A stretch of DNA of 64,000 bases, from the NCBI GenBank assembly GCA_001661515.1, contig LUVW01000022.1, forward strand, positions 162,085 through 226,084, in the 5' to 3' direction. The notes under the pieces were generated by a model. It searched no databases. It was given only the letters and a program-made list of their open reading frames with translations, and was not told where the DNA came from. Positions within the stretch are counted from its first letter, which is position 1; each line of letters begins with the position of its first letter. The position numbers and the translations under genes were made by a program. Positions 34,370 to 45,189 of the stretch are shown in pieces. This DNA comes from Capniomyces stellatus. Taxonomy: Eukaryota; Kickxellomycota; Harpellomycetes; Harpellales; Legeriomycetaceae.

Positions 34370-35971
34370 CTATTTAGTGGTATTCGGTCTAGACGGGCAG
34401 CCAAGATTGTGACTTCTAGCAATAATAGTGTTTTGGGCATCCATCTCGTATTTGGATTTAGGTTGAGAAAGGAAGTTGAAGGTTCTGACTTGACTGCGCT
34501 CCGATCTTCGTAGACGTCTAGCAACATTAACACAAAAGAAATGTTAGAGATAATAAACGATGTGTGAAGGCACAAACAAAGCACCCACAGCCCCACATTT
34601 GGAGTTTAAAACGCAATATTTACAGAGAAAAGAAAAAAGAAAAATGCATGTTTAGGCAACCAGACGTGAAATCCAACGTTAAATACGACATTAAGGCAAA
34701 AGCAAAAGCAAAAAACAAAAGCAAAAAAAAAAACAAAATTACCTTTTGCTTCTTTCCTGTCCTAAGAGCAACCGCTCGATTTCCTCCGAGTTCAAAACCT
34801 CTATGGAAGGACCCCAAGAGTCAACTTCTTCAACTGGCCTAAAAACACCTTCAATCCCTTGTTGCTTAAACAGGGATTCGGTATACCATTCCATGTTCTT
34901 GCTTTTAAGCGCGTTGGTTTCTGTGTTTGGGTCAGGCGTGCCTGGCTGTTGTGTGTTTGAACTGGGTTGCGAGTAAAAGGACGATGTCGGTTGGAGAGAA
35001 TCGAATCGAGAGCCACGTGTGGCCCTGGACTCGGTAGCCGGATTTGCTGAAGCTGAAGATCTATCGGTTGAGCCTTTGTTCGTTTTAGAGTCCATTTGGG
35101 ACACCAGCTCTAGCCTTTCTCTTTGCAGCCTGACAATTTGCTCACGGATGTTGTGCGCAACAAGAGGGACAAACTCACCCCCTAATCCCAAATCTGAACA
35201 CAACACTTTAGAAAAGTACTCTGGTGTTTGGGTCAGCCCTAATCTTTGATTCATCTTTTTGACCAGCTTGCTGCTTTTGCTGTTTGTAGTGCTCTTGTCG
35301 CTATTCGTGTCATAGCCATCAACTGGATAACTCGACAGATCCCACTCAACTTGGTCTCGCAAAACAATCTGGTTTAAAACTACTTCAATATTCAGGGCCA
35401 CTCGCAACTCTGCATCGTCTTTCTCCATTACAGGTACAGGCCCAGGTCCAGGCACTTTTCTTTTTTGCAGCTGCTCGACAAACTCCGAGTACTGGCCTAG
35501 CTGCTCTTGGATCGAAGCCGAAATATACTCATTTGCCAATCCTGGGCCTATCGGAAGCTCCAGATCTTTACACATTATTTCAGCAAATATATCCGGCGTA
35601 ATAATCCGCTCATTCAAATTCCAAGTAAACGAATCCTCAACTCTGAAATCATCTACTTCAAAATCTATCTTTATCGGCACAAGCATCTCTCTTTCCTTTG
35701 CATTATCCACCAGAAACATCTCCGAGCTGTATATATGGTCCGTACCCGTCCGGATTCTTTTCATAGCTGGCTTTTTTACTTCAGGCTGGATTCCTTCATC
35801 CAAAAATTCTTCATCGCTCCCACTTTCAATTTCCTTCAATCTTCTGCTTCTCATTTGTCTACCTGAAGTATTTGTTATCTGCGCCTCCATATTCCCCCCA
35901 AGCAGAATTGGAACTAGCAAACCTGTTTTCCCATTTCTGAGTCTCGTGTTATATTCGCTATATTGAACCAT
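34370..35971 (-). CDS. SNF5/SFH1/SMARCB1-family chromatin remodeller subunit
   Basis: A core subunit of SWI/SNF- or RSC-type remodellers. Two exons are proposed: 34743-35971 and 34370-34517, giving 458 aa. The N-terminus EYNTRLRNGKTGLLVPI resembles the family's RLR-G-T-LL motif. Two SNF5 repeats follow: LVPIKIDFEVDDFRVEDSFT with WNLNERIITPDIFAEIMCKD, and a second starting near LNIEVVLNQIVLRDQVEWDL. The first exon can be read to a TAA 2 bp past the splice site, because that stop overlaps the GTAATT donor. Splicing to the TAG acceptor at 34518-34520 instead continues as SKRRLRRSER, aligning with the basic C-terminal helix of animal SMARCB1 (RRMRRL). The gene is divergent from the kinase. Snf5 and Sfh1 cannot be told apart here. 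A Lys/Gln/Pro-rich segment lies between repeat 2 and the C-terminus. Confidence 0.9.
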
Positions 35972-37474
35972 TTATTACTCGTCTACACTTTATTTTATTA
36001 CTCCACCTTAGTTTAGTATAGTGCTGTGTGTATACTGGTAAAAAAAAAAAAAAGATAAATTTTATTTCATTTACAGGGTTTGATGCGTTTGCTCTTAAGC
36101 TAGTTTAAATCTATTTTATATTCCAAAGCCTAGAAAGCGCGTTTTCTAGTTTTTTTAAAATAAAAAAAATAAAAGATAATAGCAATACTTTCTTTGGCCA
36201 TGTAAAAATCCCCTCACTTTTTGGCTAATTCTGTCTACAAGGGCTTTCTTTTTTTGTCTTTTGGAAATTGTTTGTTTAAATTGACCTAAAATTACTATTA
36301 GTCGATTTTAGCAACTTGTGATTGGCCTGTTTTCTGTTGATAATTAAACGCTCTAAATCCAAAAGAATGCTCGACGTTTTGAATTTATACCATCCTATTG
36401 AACCAGTATGGCGATAGCAAGAAGGTATTTGATAGCTGTATCATTTGTAGTGTTAGTGTTTTGTACATGTAAAAACTACTGACTTTTGCAAATTTTAGTT
36501 GCAGTTTGGCCATGTATAGATTCTAAAATGAAACTTGGTACATTTTATCGGATGTTACTATTGTATTAGCTGTTGGTTAGCAGCAGTAAAGTAAGCATGA
36601 TCATAACCAGAACAGCAGACAAAAAAACAATGTAAAACAGCTCGAGTTATTTTATTTTTTTGTACTGACTGTGAAGTGAACAAAAGTTCAAATTGTTATT
36701 GTTTGTTAATTTCACTGCTGTGATGTCTTGGGTGAGTATGAATCCCTTTGTTCTGTCTTTGTAGCGCAAACTACTAGCAATAGGAAGATAACATAGAATC
36801 AAATGTAAAAACAAATAAAAAACAAATGCAAAAACAGGAAAAGTAGAACAGAAATAATTATCATTGGCCTTTAGTTAATAAACAAATTATATAACTAAAA
36901 GTACATTTACATATGAGTATATTTAGAAGCCGAGGCCAGGTTATCTGTGGAATTGTAAATTTTCAAACTTGTCGTTAATTTTAGTACAAAAAAAACGCCT
37001 TAATTGACGTAAAGATAATAAATAAAAAGCGAACTTGTATTTAAACTTTGTATATTTGTCACTGGAGTTCGTAAACAAAATAAGCGCGAGTTTAAAGCAA
37101 AAGTGTTGTAAATGCCACTTTTACTATTGAATTTTTGGGATTGAAAAAGTAAATCCTTGTAAGCATTTATATCTGCCAGACACATAAACGAAACCTTGAG
37201 TAAAATTGCCATACTAGCAAGACTTGAAAATGAATTAATCAATAAAACACAGCACCAGAAAGATTAATAAGCAGGAATAACATATTTTTCAATAAAAAAA
37301 AGGCCGACTCCAATAAATTAGGAATTGGCGTATAGTACTGAAAGCAGAATCGACTTTTTCTAAAATAAGTAAAAGCAAAACAGCAAACAACGCGCAACAA
37401 TTCAATCTACGATATACGATTTACAGCAAATAAACGAAAAAGATAAAAAGTAGAATTGGCAAACAAAGTTAAAA
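35972..37474. other. Divergent promoter region, SNF5-family gene and AGC kinase
   Basis: A 1.5-kb AT-rich spacer between two divergently transcribed genes. No open frame or RNA is recognised. Both promoters and 5' UTRs are presumably here. Confidence 0.6.
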
Positions 37475-39146
37475 ATGTCTTTTCTAAACAATAGCAATAA
37501 GGGTAAAAAGGGGAAAGGAAAAAAAGTTGAGAATATAGTGGTTGAAGAGCCAGAGTTTACATTTAAGCGAAACATCAAACCCTTGCATAGGGAGTTGAAG
37601 GATATGCATTTAGAGTCGGAATCGAGTGATGTTTTTAAAAATTGCACAAACGGATTTTTTTCGGATAGTTTCAGCAAAGATAAATTACAAGAAAACAGTG
37701 AGAATCCAGCACCAGTTGAGATAAATATCGAGTATGGGTTACAAAACGAGAACCATGATGAGGATGGAATTGTGAAAAGCTCAAACACAATCACCAAGAA
37801 GGTTAATTTAGACAGCTTCGATGTTTTGAAACTTGTGGGACTGGGCGGGTAAGAATTGAAGTATAATGATATCTAGTCTACACCAAGATTTGTTTTTTTT
37901 TGCTGAATTTTTCAGAATACTATCGCGTTCTCAATTTCCTCACCATAAAAAGCAAAAACAAAATTAAAAAAAAAACCTGCAACATTCATATTACTGACAT
38001 TGATGTAGATATGGGAAGGTGTATTTGGTTCGAAAAAAAGACTCCAAGAACTTTTATGCTATGAAGGTGTTGAAGAAAGCAACCATAAAGATCCACGAGC
38101 GCCAGGTGACATTCACCAAAACTGAAAGGGCTATTCTTGAAGAGGTCCAACACCCATTTATTGTCAAGCTGTACTTTGCGTTTCAATGCGATGAACGGCT
38201 GTATCTGATCATGGACTACATATCCGGAGGCGAGCTGTTTTTCCATATGGCCAAGGAGCGGATTTTTACCGAGTCACAGGCGTCGTTTTACACGGCGGAG
38301 CTATCGCTGGCGTTGGGGCATTTGCATAAGCTTGGGATGATTTATCGGGATCTTAAGCCTGAAAACTGCCTTTTAAACTCCCGAGGGCATTTAGTTTTGA
38401 CAGACTTTGGCTTATCAAAAACTGCCATCAACGAAAACGATAGAACAAACACATTTTGCGGCACTCCATCGTACATGGCACCAGAAATCATAGACTTGAA
38501 CAAGCCATATGAAAAATCGGTTGACTGGTGGTCGCTGGGAATATTAGTTCACGAAATGCTTACTGGCCGAGTCCCGTTTACGGGGAAATCGCACAAACAG
38601 GTCTTTGAAAACATCAATAAAAAAAAGATTGTGTTTCCTAAATACGTTTCAAACGATGCGTCAGACTTTATTCGAAAACTGCTCAACCGACATCCTGAGG
38701 CTCGTATAGGGTTTGGGGCTAACGGATTGGAGAAGATCAAGTCACACAGGTTCTTTTACGGGATAGATTGGAAGCTTCTTTCAACTGACCCCTTTTCAAT
38801 CACACCTCCAATTATCCCGGTTGTTAACGCCGAAGATGATGTTAGTAACTTTGACAAAACCTTTACAGACGCCAAAATATCGTTGTTTTCAATCAGCGAA
38901 CCAAAACATAATAATGCAACAAGAGTTGGTGACGATAAAATGGATGCAGAGCTGCCTATCTTGATTCCCATAAAACCTGGCAACAAGAAACAGCCTGCCG
39001 GGGGACTGAAAAATGACAACTATTTAAGCATTGAACTAAACGGGTCTGACGTTGATCAGCCCAATTCAGCTGAAGATGTATTCCGTGGCTTTAGCTATGT
39101 CGCAAACTCAATCGCTGGATACAGCGGGAAATATTTCAACAAGTAA
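37475..39146 (+). CDS. AGC protein kinase, ribosomal S6 kinase-like
   Basis: A serine/threonine kinase of the AGC group, probably acting downstream of TOR and PDK1 (family knowledge). Two exons, 37475-37848 and 38009-39146, encode 503 aa. The intron splits a glycine codon of the ATP-binding loop, so the loop reads GLGGYGKV (about residues 121-129) only after splicing. Catalytic features are all present: K144 in AMKVLKKA, YRDLKPEN (237-244), DFG (257-259) and the activation segment TNTFCGTPSYMAPE with T-loop Thr273. The AGC tail has a turn motif region and an intact hydrophobic motif FRGFSY (483-488), close to FLGFTY of animal S6K. The N-terminus is Lys-rich then acidic, with no domain seen; I see no C2 domain as in Sch9. 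Psk1/Sck-type kinases are the alternatives. Confidence 0.92.
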
Positions 39147-39911
39147 CATGTAAATATACTATACCTGGATTTATACAACTTAGAATGTGTTAGATTTGTA
39201 GAGTTTGATTTAAAAAAAAAACGACTTTTTTCCATCTCTTTAATCGCCTTGTTTATAATATACTTGTATACTTATTTATACCCTCTTTATCTCGCTCTCA
39301 CTTGCCATTTTTTTTTTATTGAGCTCATTTACCTTATTATTCTGAAAAATAAATAAAATTTGAAGCATTAATCGCTGTATTCTGCCGACTCTTGCCACTT
39401 TGTGTGCACTAACAGTGATACGGTTTTCGGTCCACACCAAACTGTTTGCCATTACTTGGTCTTTGTCTCTTTATTTTTATTGCAACTCTGTGGCTCTTTT
39501 GTTTAAGCAGTATAAAACCAATACTGGATGACAATTGGAAACCAAAAAAATCAATAATCCTGATTTCAGCTTAATTATATTTGGTTTATTTGATTGGACA
39601 AAATTGCCTGTACCTAAAGCTTGTTTAGCTTTTACGCAAAGCTGGATTTGAAATTGTGAATTTTGAATTGAAGAAACAACAAACTTTTAACAATTGTAAA
39701 CATATTTTCAGTAAAGAACACAATGTTTCTAAACTTGAGGACCGCCTATGACTACTTTTATAAAGACGCCACTGCTCTTTTGCTTGACTTTTTCTGTTTT
39801 TTAAAAAAAAGTAAATAAATAAACATATTGCATGCAACATAAGTAAAAACAAACTACGAGCAACAAAACTAAAACATTTACCAGGACCAAGTCTACGCTA
39901 ATCTACAAATT
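39147..39911. other. Intergenic region, kinase to ankyrin gene
   Basis: A 765-bp AT-rich spacer between two genes on the same strand. A 75-codon minus-strand frame at 39625-39852 is not supported. Confidence 0.6.
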
Positions 39912-40956
39912 ATGGATTTAGTATCGAGCAGCAAATTTATGACATTACCAGCCAGAGTAATTTTTTTTTTGAAATTTATTGATACGAACGTTTATAATTG
40001 TGAAAAGTTATGAATGACGAGTAACAATTTATTTGAGCTTAATCATGTACTAAAAACAAACAGACAAAATTTAAACGTGGAAACTAAATTACATTTTAAT
40101 CGAGACAAAGAGCAAATAAACAATCCAAATCGTGTACATTTTCAACCTTAGCTGTCGAAGCCAAGTAGTCGCCGGAAAACGCTTCCGCAATTCTATCGGC
40201 TAGACGTTCCTTTAGCTATTGAATACAAGCCTAGCGCGCCAATCGAGTTAGTTAATGAGTTTTTTACTGCGATAGAAACTGGAAATAATGATCAAGTTAG
40301 AAAACTGATTCAAGAAAACCGCTCTTTAACCCGAGCTACAATCAAAAAAGCATACTACAATTACGAACCAGAGTTGGAGCTTGATGCTTATAAATGTTTG
40401 GGCGCGTACCTCGGTCCCTTAAATGGAATCCAGGTTGCACTGTTGTTTGGAAATGATAGTTTGGCTCTTGATATTATTGATGCTACTTTCGAGCAAGGTA
40501 CTTGCTTTTTCTTTACACTTTTACTTTATTCAGCAGCAAGACTGAAAAATACCATTCTAATTTATTCTTGTCCTGAATTCTGTAACTTTTTATGTTGATA
40601 GACTTGGACATGGTCTTTGGGGTAAATTGAATAAATAGCGCAGTAGAATCGTTATAAGTATTATAAATTGTTGGTAAGAATAACACTGAAAATGCGGTAT
40701 TCAAGTATGAGTTTAACATGAGGATGAACAAATTATTGTTTTTGAATAGAATGGGAACACTACACTGCATCTATCAGCGTTTCTCGAAGCAGTGCAAGTC
40801 ATTAAAGCCTTAATCAATCGAAACGTAAATCCCACAATCAGAAACGACAAAAACCTTGCCTGTTGCGACGTGACTAGCCATCAAGGAATTCTTGCCATTC
40901 TCCGTGAAGCAAACAATAGATGGCTCAAAAGCAAAAGCAATACCAAAATTTTCTAA
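39912..40956 (+). CDS. Small ankyrin-repeat protein
   Basis: I rebuilt this gene from four exons: 39912-39956, 40161-40497, 40602-40621 (20 bp) and 40750-40956. They join in frame to 202 aa. The introns begin GTAATT, GTACTT and GTAAAT and end AG. The clearest ankyrin repeat is split by the 20-bp exon: DLDMVFG then NGNTTLHLSAFLEAVQVIKA and a following PTIRND. Upstream, residues about 15-125 (IELVNEFFTAIETGNNDQVR) look like the degenerate first repeats. No signal peptide or membrane segment is seen. Function is unknown; ankyrin folds usually bind other proteins. The stop codon is 100 bp from the edge of repeat copy B. Existence is supported by the coherent splicing and domain match. Confidence 0.75.
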
Positions 40957-41473
40957 CTTTTACTTTAAATATCAATACTGAAACAAACTGTAAAATTATT
41001 ATTATTTCATCATCACACAAAATTAATACATGACAGATATAAACAAACCCATTGTTGCTTAATGTGGCTGGTCTAACCAAAGCATAAAAGACAAACACAG
41101 CCAGGTGGACGGGAAAAAACAGAAAAGTTGCCAATCGGTACAACAAAGTAGAATATAATATAAAGTGAAGTGAGAAAATAAGGGATAAATAAATATGTAT
41201 ATCTAATAAATAAAGATAAAAGAAAATAAAAAGTTGGCAAAAAAAATAAAGACAAAATAAAAAGTTGGCAAAATAAAGATAAAAGAATAATAATATAAGA
41301 AAAAAAAGTTGGCAAAAAAAAAAGAATTTATAGGATTGGAATCTTGGGAAAGTTGCACGGAAATCTGCGGTCCCTTGACCGATATAATGCGTGCAGTTTT
41401 CGCTGCTCTGTTGCCAGCCTGACGCTGTGCCCACATCTTTAATAGCCATGAACACTCCCAAGCCTACGCTAGA

Positions 41474-41695
41474 ATGTCATTGCCAACACCATACTTCAAG
41501 CGGACAGAAATCCTGAGTTTGCTTCAGACACAAAGTGCCCAGTCGCTAATTACTCAGCGAGAAGTCAACCAGTTTACCATCCCAATAACAGTGCCAATCC
41601 TATATACCCTCCAAAGAAGCCTCTCCCCATTTGCAGGAATTTGCAGGTGTATTGCAAGAACACCGAGGCTTATTATTCCTTTCAAACATCCATAA
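41474..41695 (+). CDS. Unrecognised 73-aa open frame in repeat copy B
   Basis: The counterpart of the frame at 11455-11676 in copy A, with one amino-acid exchange. Starts at ATG. No domain recognised. Confidence 0.25.
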   Translation: MSLPTPYFKRTEILSLLQTQSAQSLITQREVNQFTIPITVPILYTLQRSLSPFAGICRCIARTPRLIIPFKHP

Positions 41696-42020
41696 ATATA
41701 CCCCCTTTTTTCATAGCTAGTCTGTGCTTATGGGGTTTATTTTTCTACAATTTATTCTCTGCTTTTAATTTGTCTGCTTTTTTTATATTGGAAAGATAAT
41801 TTGTCACTGTCTTTACTTTGCTTTGTTTTCTTTTATTTTTTATCTCTGCTTTTCCTTTCGTTTCGTTTGTTTTCTTTTGTTTTACTCTGCTCATCCATTA
41901 TTTTCTCTTGAATTTCTTTATTCCGCACCCAATAGGCCGCCGCAGTTTGGATTTTGATTGCTTGGTTACCAACCGACTGATTTCCAATAATTATCCACCA
42001 CTCACCACTCACCACTCGCA

Positions 42021-42069
42021 TCTTGCCTCTTGCCTCTTGCCTCTTACCTCTTACCTCTTGCCTCTTGCC
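42021..42069 (+). repeat. Heptamer array (TCTTGCC)7 in copy B
   Basis: Seven heptamers, of which units four and five are TCTTACC. The homologous array in copy A has nine perfect units in the opposite orientation. Confidence 0.95.
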
Positions 42070-42108
42070 GACTCCTTACCTACCTGCTTTTCCTACCAGC
42101 TGCATCGG

Positions 42109-42117
42109 TATATAAAG
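42109..42117 (+). promoter_or_regulatory. TATA-like box in repeat copy B
   Basis: TATATAAAG lies about 260 bp upstream of the 72-aa frame at 42378 and is kept in copy A. Its strong match and position suggest that the element could be transcribed towards 42651; this is inference only. Confidence 0.4.
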
Positions 42118-42377
42118 CAACACTTCTAGCTCTATTTGCTCTATTAAGCGCAAAAATACACGGATACAGCCTTCTTGGCACCGCTCTCACTCTTTCTTTT
42201 CACTCTTTCTGTTCACTTTTGGTACTCACTCTTTCTGCTCACTCCTACTGCTCATTCTTACTGCTCAGTGTGCTTTTTCTGAAACTTGGTTGATTGCCAA
42301 TATTCCAACATTCAATACAACAACACTCAGTATTCCAACACTCAATATCTCAACACTTCTTTGAGCTATTCCCAATT

Positions 42378-42596
42378 ATGGGTTATGAGCAAGTACCATC
42401 CCTGGTGTATATTTATCATGGACGTGTTTTAAACCATGTTAAAAACAATGCACAGCAACAAACGCCAGACCACCTAATTGGTATGACTCCCAGTATTGCA
42501 ACCATCGGTATTGCAACTCTCGGTACTATATGTTTTTTTTTGTTTTTATTATGGGTAGAGCTACATCGAACATTACTGCTTAGCCATACTCTGTGA
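42378..42596 (+). CDS. Unrecognised 72-aa open frame in repeat copy B
   Basis: The counterpart of 10540-10758 in copy A. It starts at ATG, has a hydrophilic first half and a hydrophobic C-terminal third. No family recognised. Confidence 0.25.
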   Translation: MGYEQVPSLVYIYHGRVLNHVKNNAQQQTPDHLIGMTPSIATIGIATLGTICFFLFLLWVELHRTLLLSHTL

Positions 42597-42651
42597 TTTT
42601 TGGAGGTTAGGTTAAACCCAAGCAGACCACATTATCTAGTTATTATCAATT

Positions 42652-43210
42652 ATAATCTTCTAAATATACACAATGACCCAAAGTGTGCTCTTTAAATTTA
42701 TCTTTCCAATCAACCCCCTATAAGTTTTGTCTGATAGATTGTAACTCGGCAACAATCCAGCTTTAATATCGTTCCTAATTGGTTTTACTTGACTATAAAA
42801 GCATCAACAGCTTAATCAGGCATTATTCTATAATAGAACAAGTTCCTAGATTTTCTATTCTGAAATTAAATGGTGATGGTTTGTGAATACTCTTTAATCA
42901 CTCTTAAAACACTCTTTAATCACTCTTTAAACCATTGATGTTATTGTAATCTTGTTATTCTTTACTTGATTTTTTTCTTTTCTACAATGTTACTCATATT
43001 TGGTTTCCCTAGCAAAGCTATATAAACAGCAATCTTTGTCCCTTTTATTATTCCTTTTTACTGGTGAATGCTCCAAGAGCACCAACGGGTTTTACAAAAT
43101 TCTTTATTTGATAATGGGGGGGGGGGGGATGCAGAGATTAAGAATATTTAGTTTTCGTTTTAGTTTTTATAAAATTCTTGACGTTAACATTATCTCTTTC
43201 TTTGTGATTG
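42652..43210. other. Intergenic, no supported gene
   Basis: AT-rich DNA after repeat copy B. It includes a run of thirteen G at 43116-43128. An 81-codon frame at 43000-43245 runs through the G run and is not supported. Confidence 0.55.
43116..43128 (+). repeat. G13 homopolymer
   Basis: Thirteen consecutive G in a strongly AT-rich stretch. It could be a quadruplex-forming tract or an unstable homopolymer. Length may be misread. Confidence 0.85.
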
Positions 43211-43740
43211 AAATGTGGGGAAGGGGGTGTGATACTAAGATATGACCATGTAAGAAGAGCTGTGTTGGTCAACCAGGATAATAACATCGGCCATGCATTA
43301 AGAAAAATTGTCAATGTAAAACATCGATGTGTGTGATCTTCTCTCCGCCACTATGTGGCATTTTATTCTTTTTTAAAAAAATATATAGAGGCAACAGAAT
43401 CACCAAGAATAAATCATTTTGATAGTCACAAGCTTGGTCACATTCATTTTAAAACATCGTTGGAAATGTCCAAGTGTTACTTTTTAATAAATAATTCAGA
43501 ATAGAAGCAAAGAGGGAAACTTGTAAGGCATCCTGCGATTAACCCATGTTCAACCAAGTGAGAGTATAAATCCAATGGAATCTTGGTGTTCAAATCCACC
43601 TTTACAAACATTGTTTGCATTAATGCTTCATCTCTACTAACCAAAACTTGTATTTTATAAGCAAAATGTACATTTTGTATTATTCATTGGCACAGAGTCA
43701 ACTTGTCTAATTTCACAAACTACTTGGTTTCTTAAAAAAT
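43211..43740 (+). pseudogene. Possible decayed Ty1/copia-like retroelement fragment
   Basis: In one plus-strand frame this stretch stays largely open, broken by stop codons at 43334-43336, 43502-43504 and further on. The part at 43415-43474 reads SHKLGHIHFKTSLEMSK. This resembles the GAG-pre-integrase motif of Ty1/copia polyproteins (WHRRLGH-x-x-F-K-x-L), and a GK-x-x-R-x-P pattern follows. No reverse transcriptase, protease or long terminal repeats are seen beside it. The match is short and could be chance. Confidence 0.25.
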
Positions 43741-45189
43741 TAAGTATAGATATTGCCAAACTCATCTAAAAAGCAGAGCCGAGTTGTAGAATTGGCTGTG
43801 TGCCCTGTAGAGAAAGTACAAATTCACACCACATTTCTATGAATTACAATATTATATATTATTTTTCCTTATCTTGTTCTGACAACTCAACTGCTAATTA
43901 ATAGAATGAGTTTTTGGTCATCTTAATTCAGGATAATAAATGGAGTTAGTTGCTCGAAAAAATATAGAGATTTACTAAATTTTAATTGAAAAAGAGTACA
44001 GAATAAAAAAAATCAAACAAATAATCAAGCGAAAATTGTGTTGGTTTGTTTTGCAAAAGAAAACGGGTTAATGTAAAAAAAAAAAATGAATATTAGGTAA
44101 TCGATACCAACCAATACGGTTTTATTTTTGTTTTTTCCATTTAAAAAAGGCTGAAATTTTCAGTAACTATTGACGAAATGAGTGAATAAAAGGAGCAAAA
44201 AAAAAAAGAAAAAAAAAGTGTTACTAATCAGGAGAACCCATGGTAAAATAGTTTTAAACAAAGTTTATCAAACCAAAAGTTCCAAGTTATCGTTCAATAA
44301 TTTAAAAAAAAGTTTTGCTTTTAATTGTAGATAAATGGGTTTCAGGAATTTGCAAATAGTTTAATGTTGAGCAAGATACTCGAATAGGGTTTAGTGAATA
44401 TAACAGCAGATTGCAAAATAACCGCCTTGAAATATAGTCGTAGATAGCCAACGCTTTGAAAAGTTGAGCCAGCTGTTGTTAACTTGGGAATCCTGATTTT
44501 TTTTTTGTTACTCATAGTTTATCTAGTACGAGAACAAGTAGGGTACATAGAAAGTTGTTTTCGAACCAAGCAAAGAGGTAAAGTAAGTAAAAGGCAACGA
44601 GGTACTGGTGATAGAGGTAAACGCTTGATAACAAGTAGGAGAGTCGATCGCAGAATTAGGTTAATTGGAGTGCCAAAGACAAGTGGTATAAAGCTTGAGA
44701 CAAGGCCAGCGATACAGCAAAGCGATTTTTTTTTATTCATTTAAAAAGAGTAATACCAAGTAGGATTACGACCAAAGCGAAAAGATAAGGTTGGGTGTAT
44801 GGGATGGTAAATAGTAATACTGTGATAAGCAAAATTTCAGAAACATAATAGAGCAATCAACTATATTACTCAAGCAAAGGAACACAGAAACGCGCTTTCC
44901 AAAGACACCTATTGGCAGGGCAGCTTTTTTCTTTTTTAAACGTTAATTAAGCTAATTTATAAGCTTTCAGCCCAAGGAAAGGTGTATGGCCAAAGCGACA
45001 GGCTATAGAGCAAAACACAGACGGCAGGATAGTAGACGCCCTTGGTAGTAGGTCAATGTACACATCATACTTGGCGAAATAGGATGCAAGTCAAACGAAC
45101 AAACGAAGATTAATACGCATTTCGGTTATACAAAAAGGAATATTTAGTACAGTGGAAATGGAATGAAATGGAATGCATTGTAATATATT
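43741..45189. other. Intergenic region, no supported gene
   Basis: AT-rich DNA upstream of the large gene at 45190. An 86-codon plus-strand frame at 44484-44744 encodes a hydrophobic start followed by an Arg/Lys-rich part. It has weak similarity in pattern to the DNA-binding region of Tc1-type transposases, not enough to call. Confidence 0.5.

Larger units (their letters stand above)
41057..42651 (-). repeat. 1.6-kb inverted repeat, copy B
   Basis: Reverse-complement partner of copy A at 10488-12092. It begins GCTTAATGTGGCTGG and ends near CCACATTATCTAGTTATTAT. On the plus strand it carries two intact short frames (41474-41695 and 42378-42596) and a TATATAAAG box at 42109-42117. The outer edges read TGTGG...CCACA, as in long terminal repeats, but I see no matching target-site duplication around either copy, and a few bases of flank are shared by both copies. 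Confidence 0.9.

Noticed and set aside
36723..36785. ATG-TCT-TGG followed by GTGAGT and a nearby TAG acceptor
   Set aside because: The joined frame is about eleven codons and the implied intron is only about 33 bp.
43586..43612. tRNA-like GTTCAAATCC box
   Set aside because: No A box or acceptor stem around it; probably chance.
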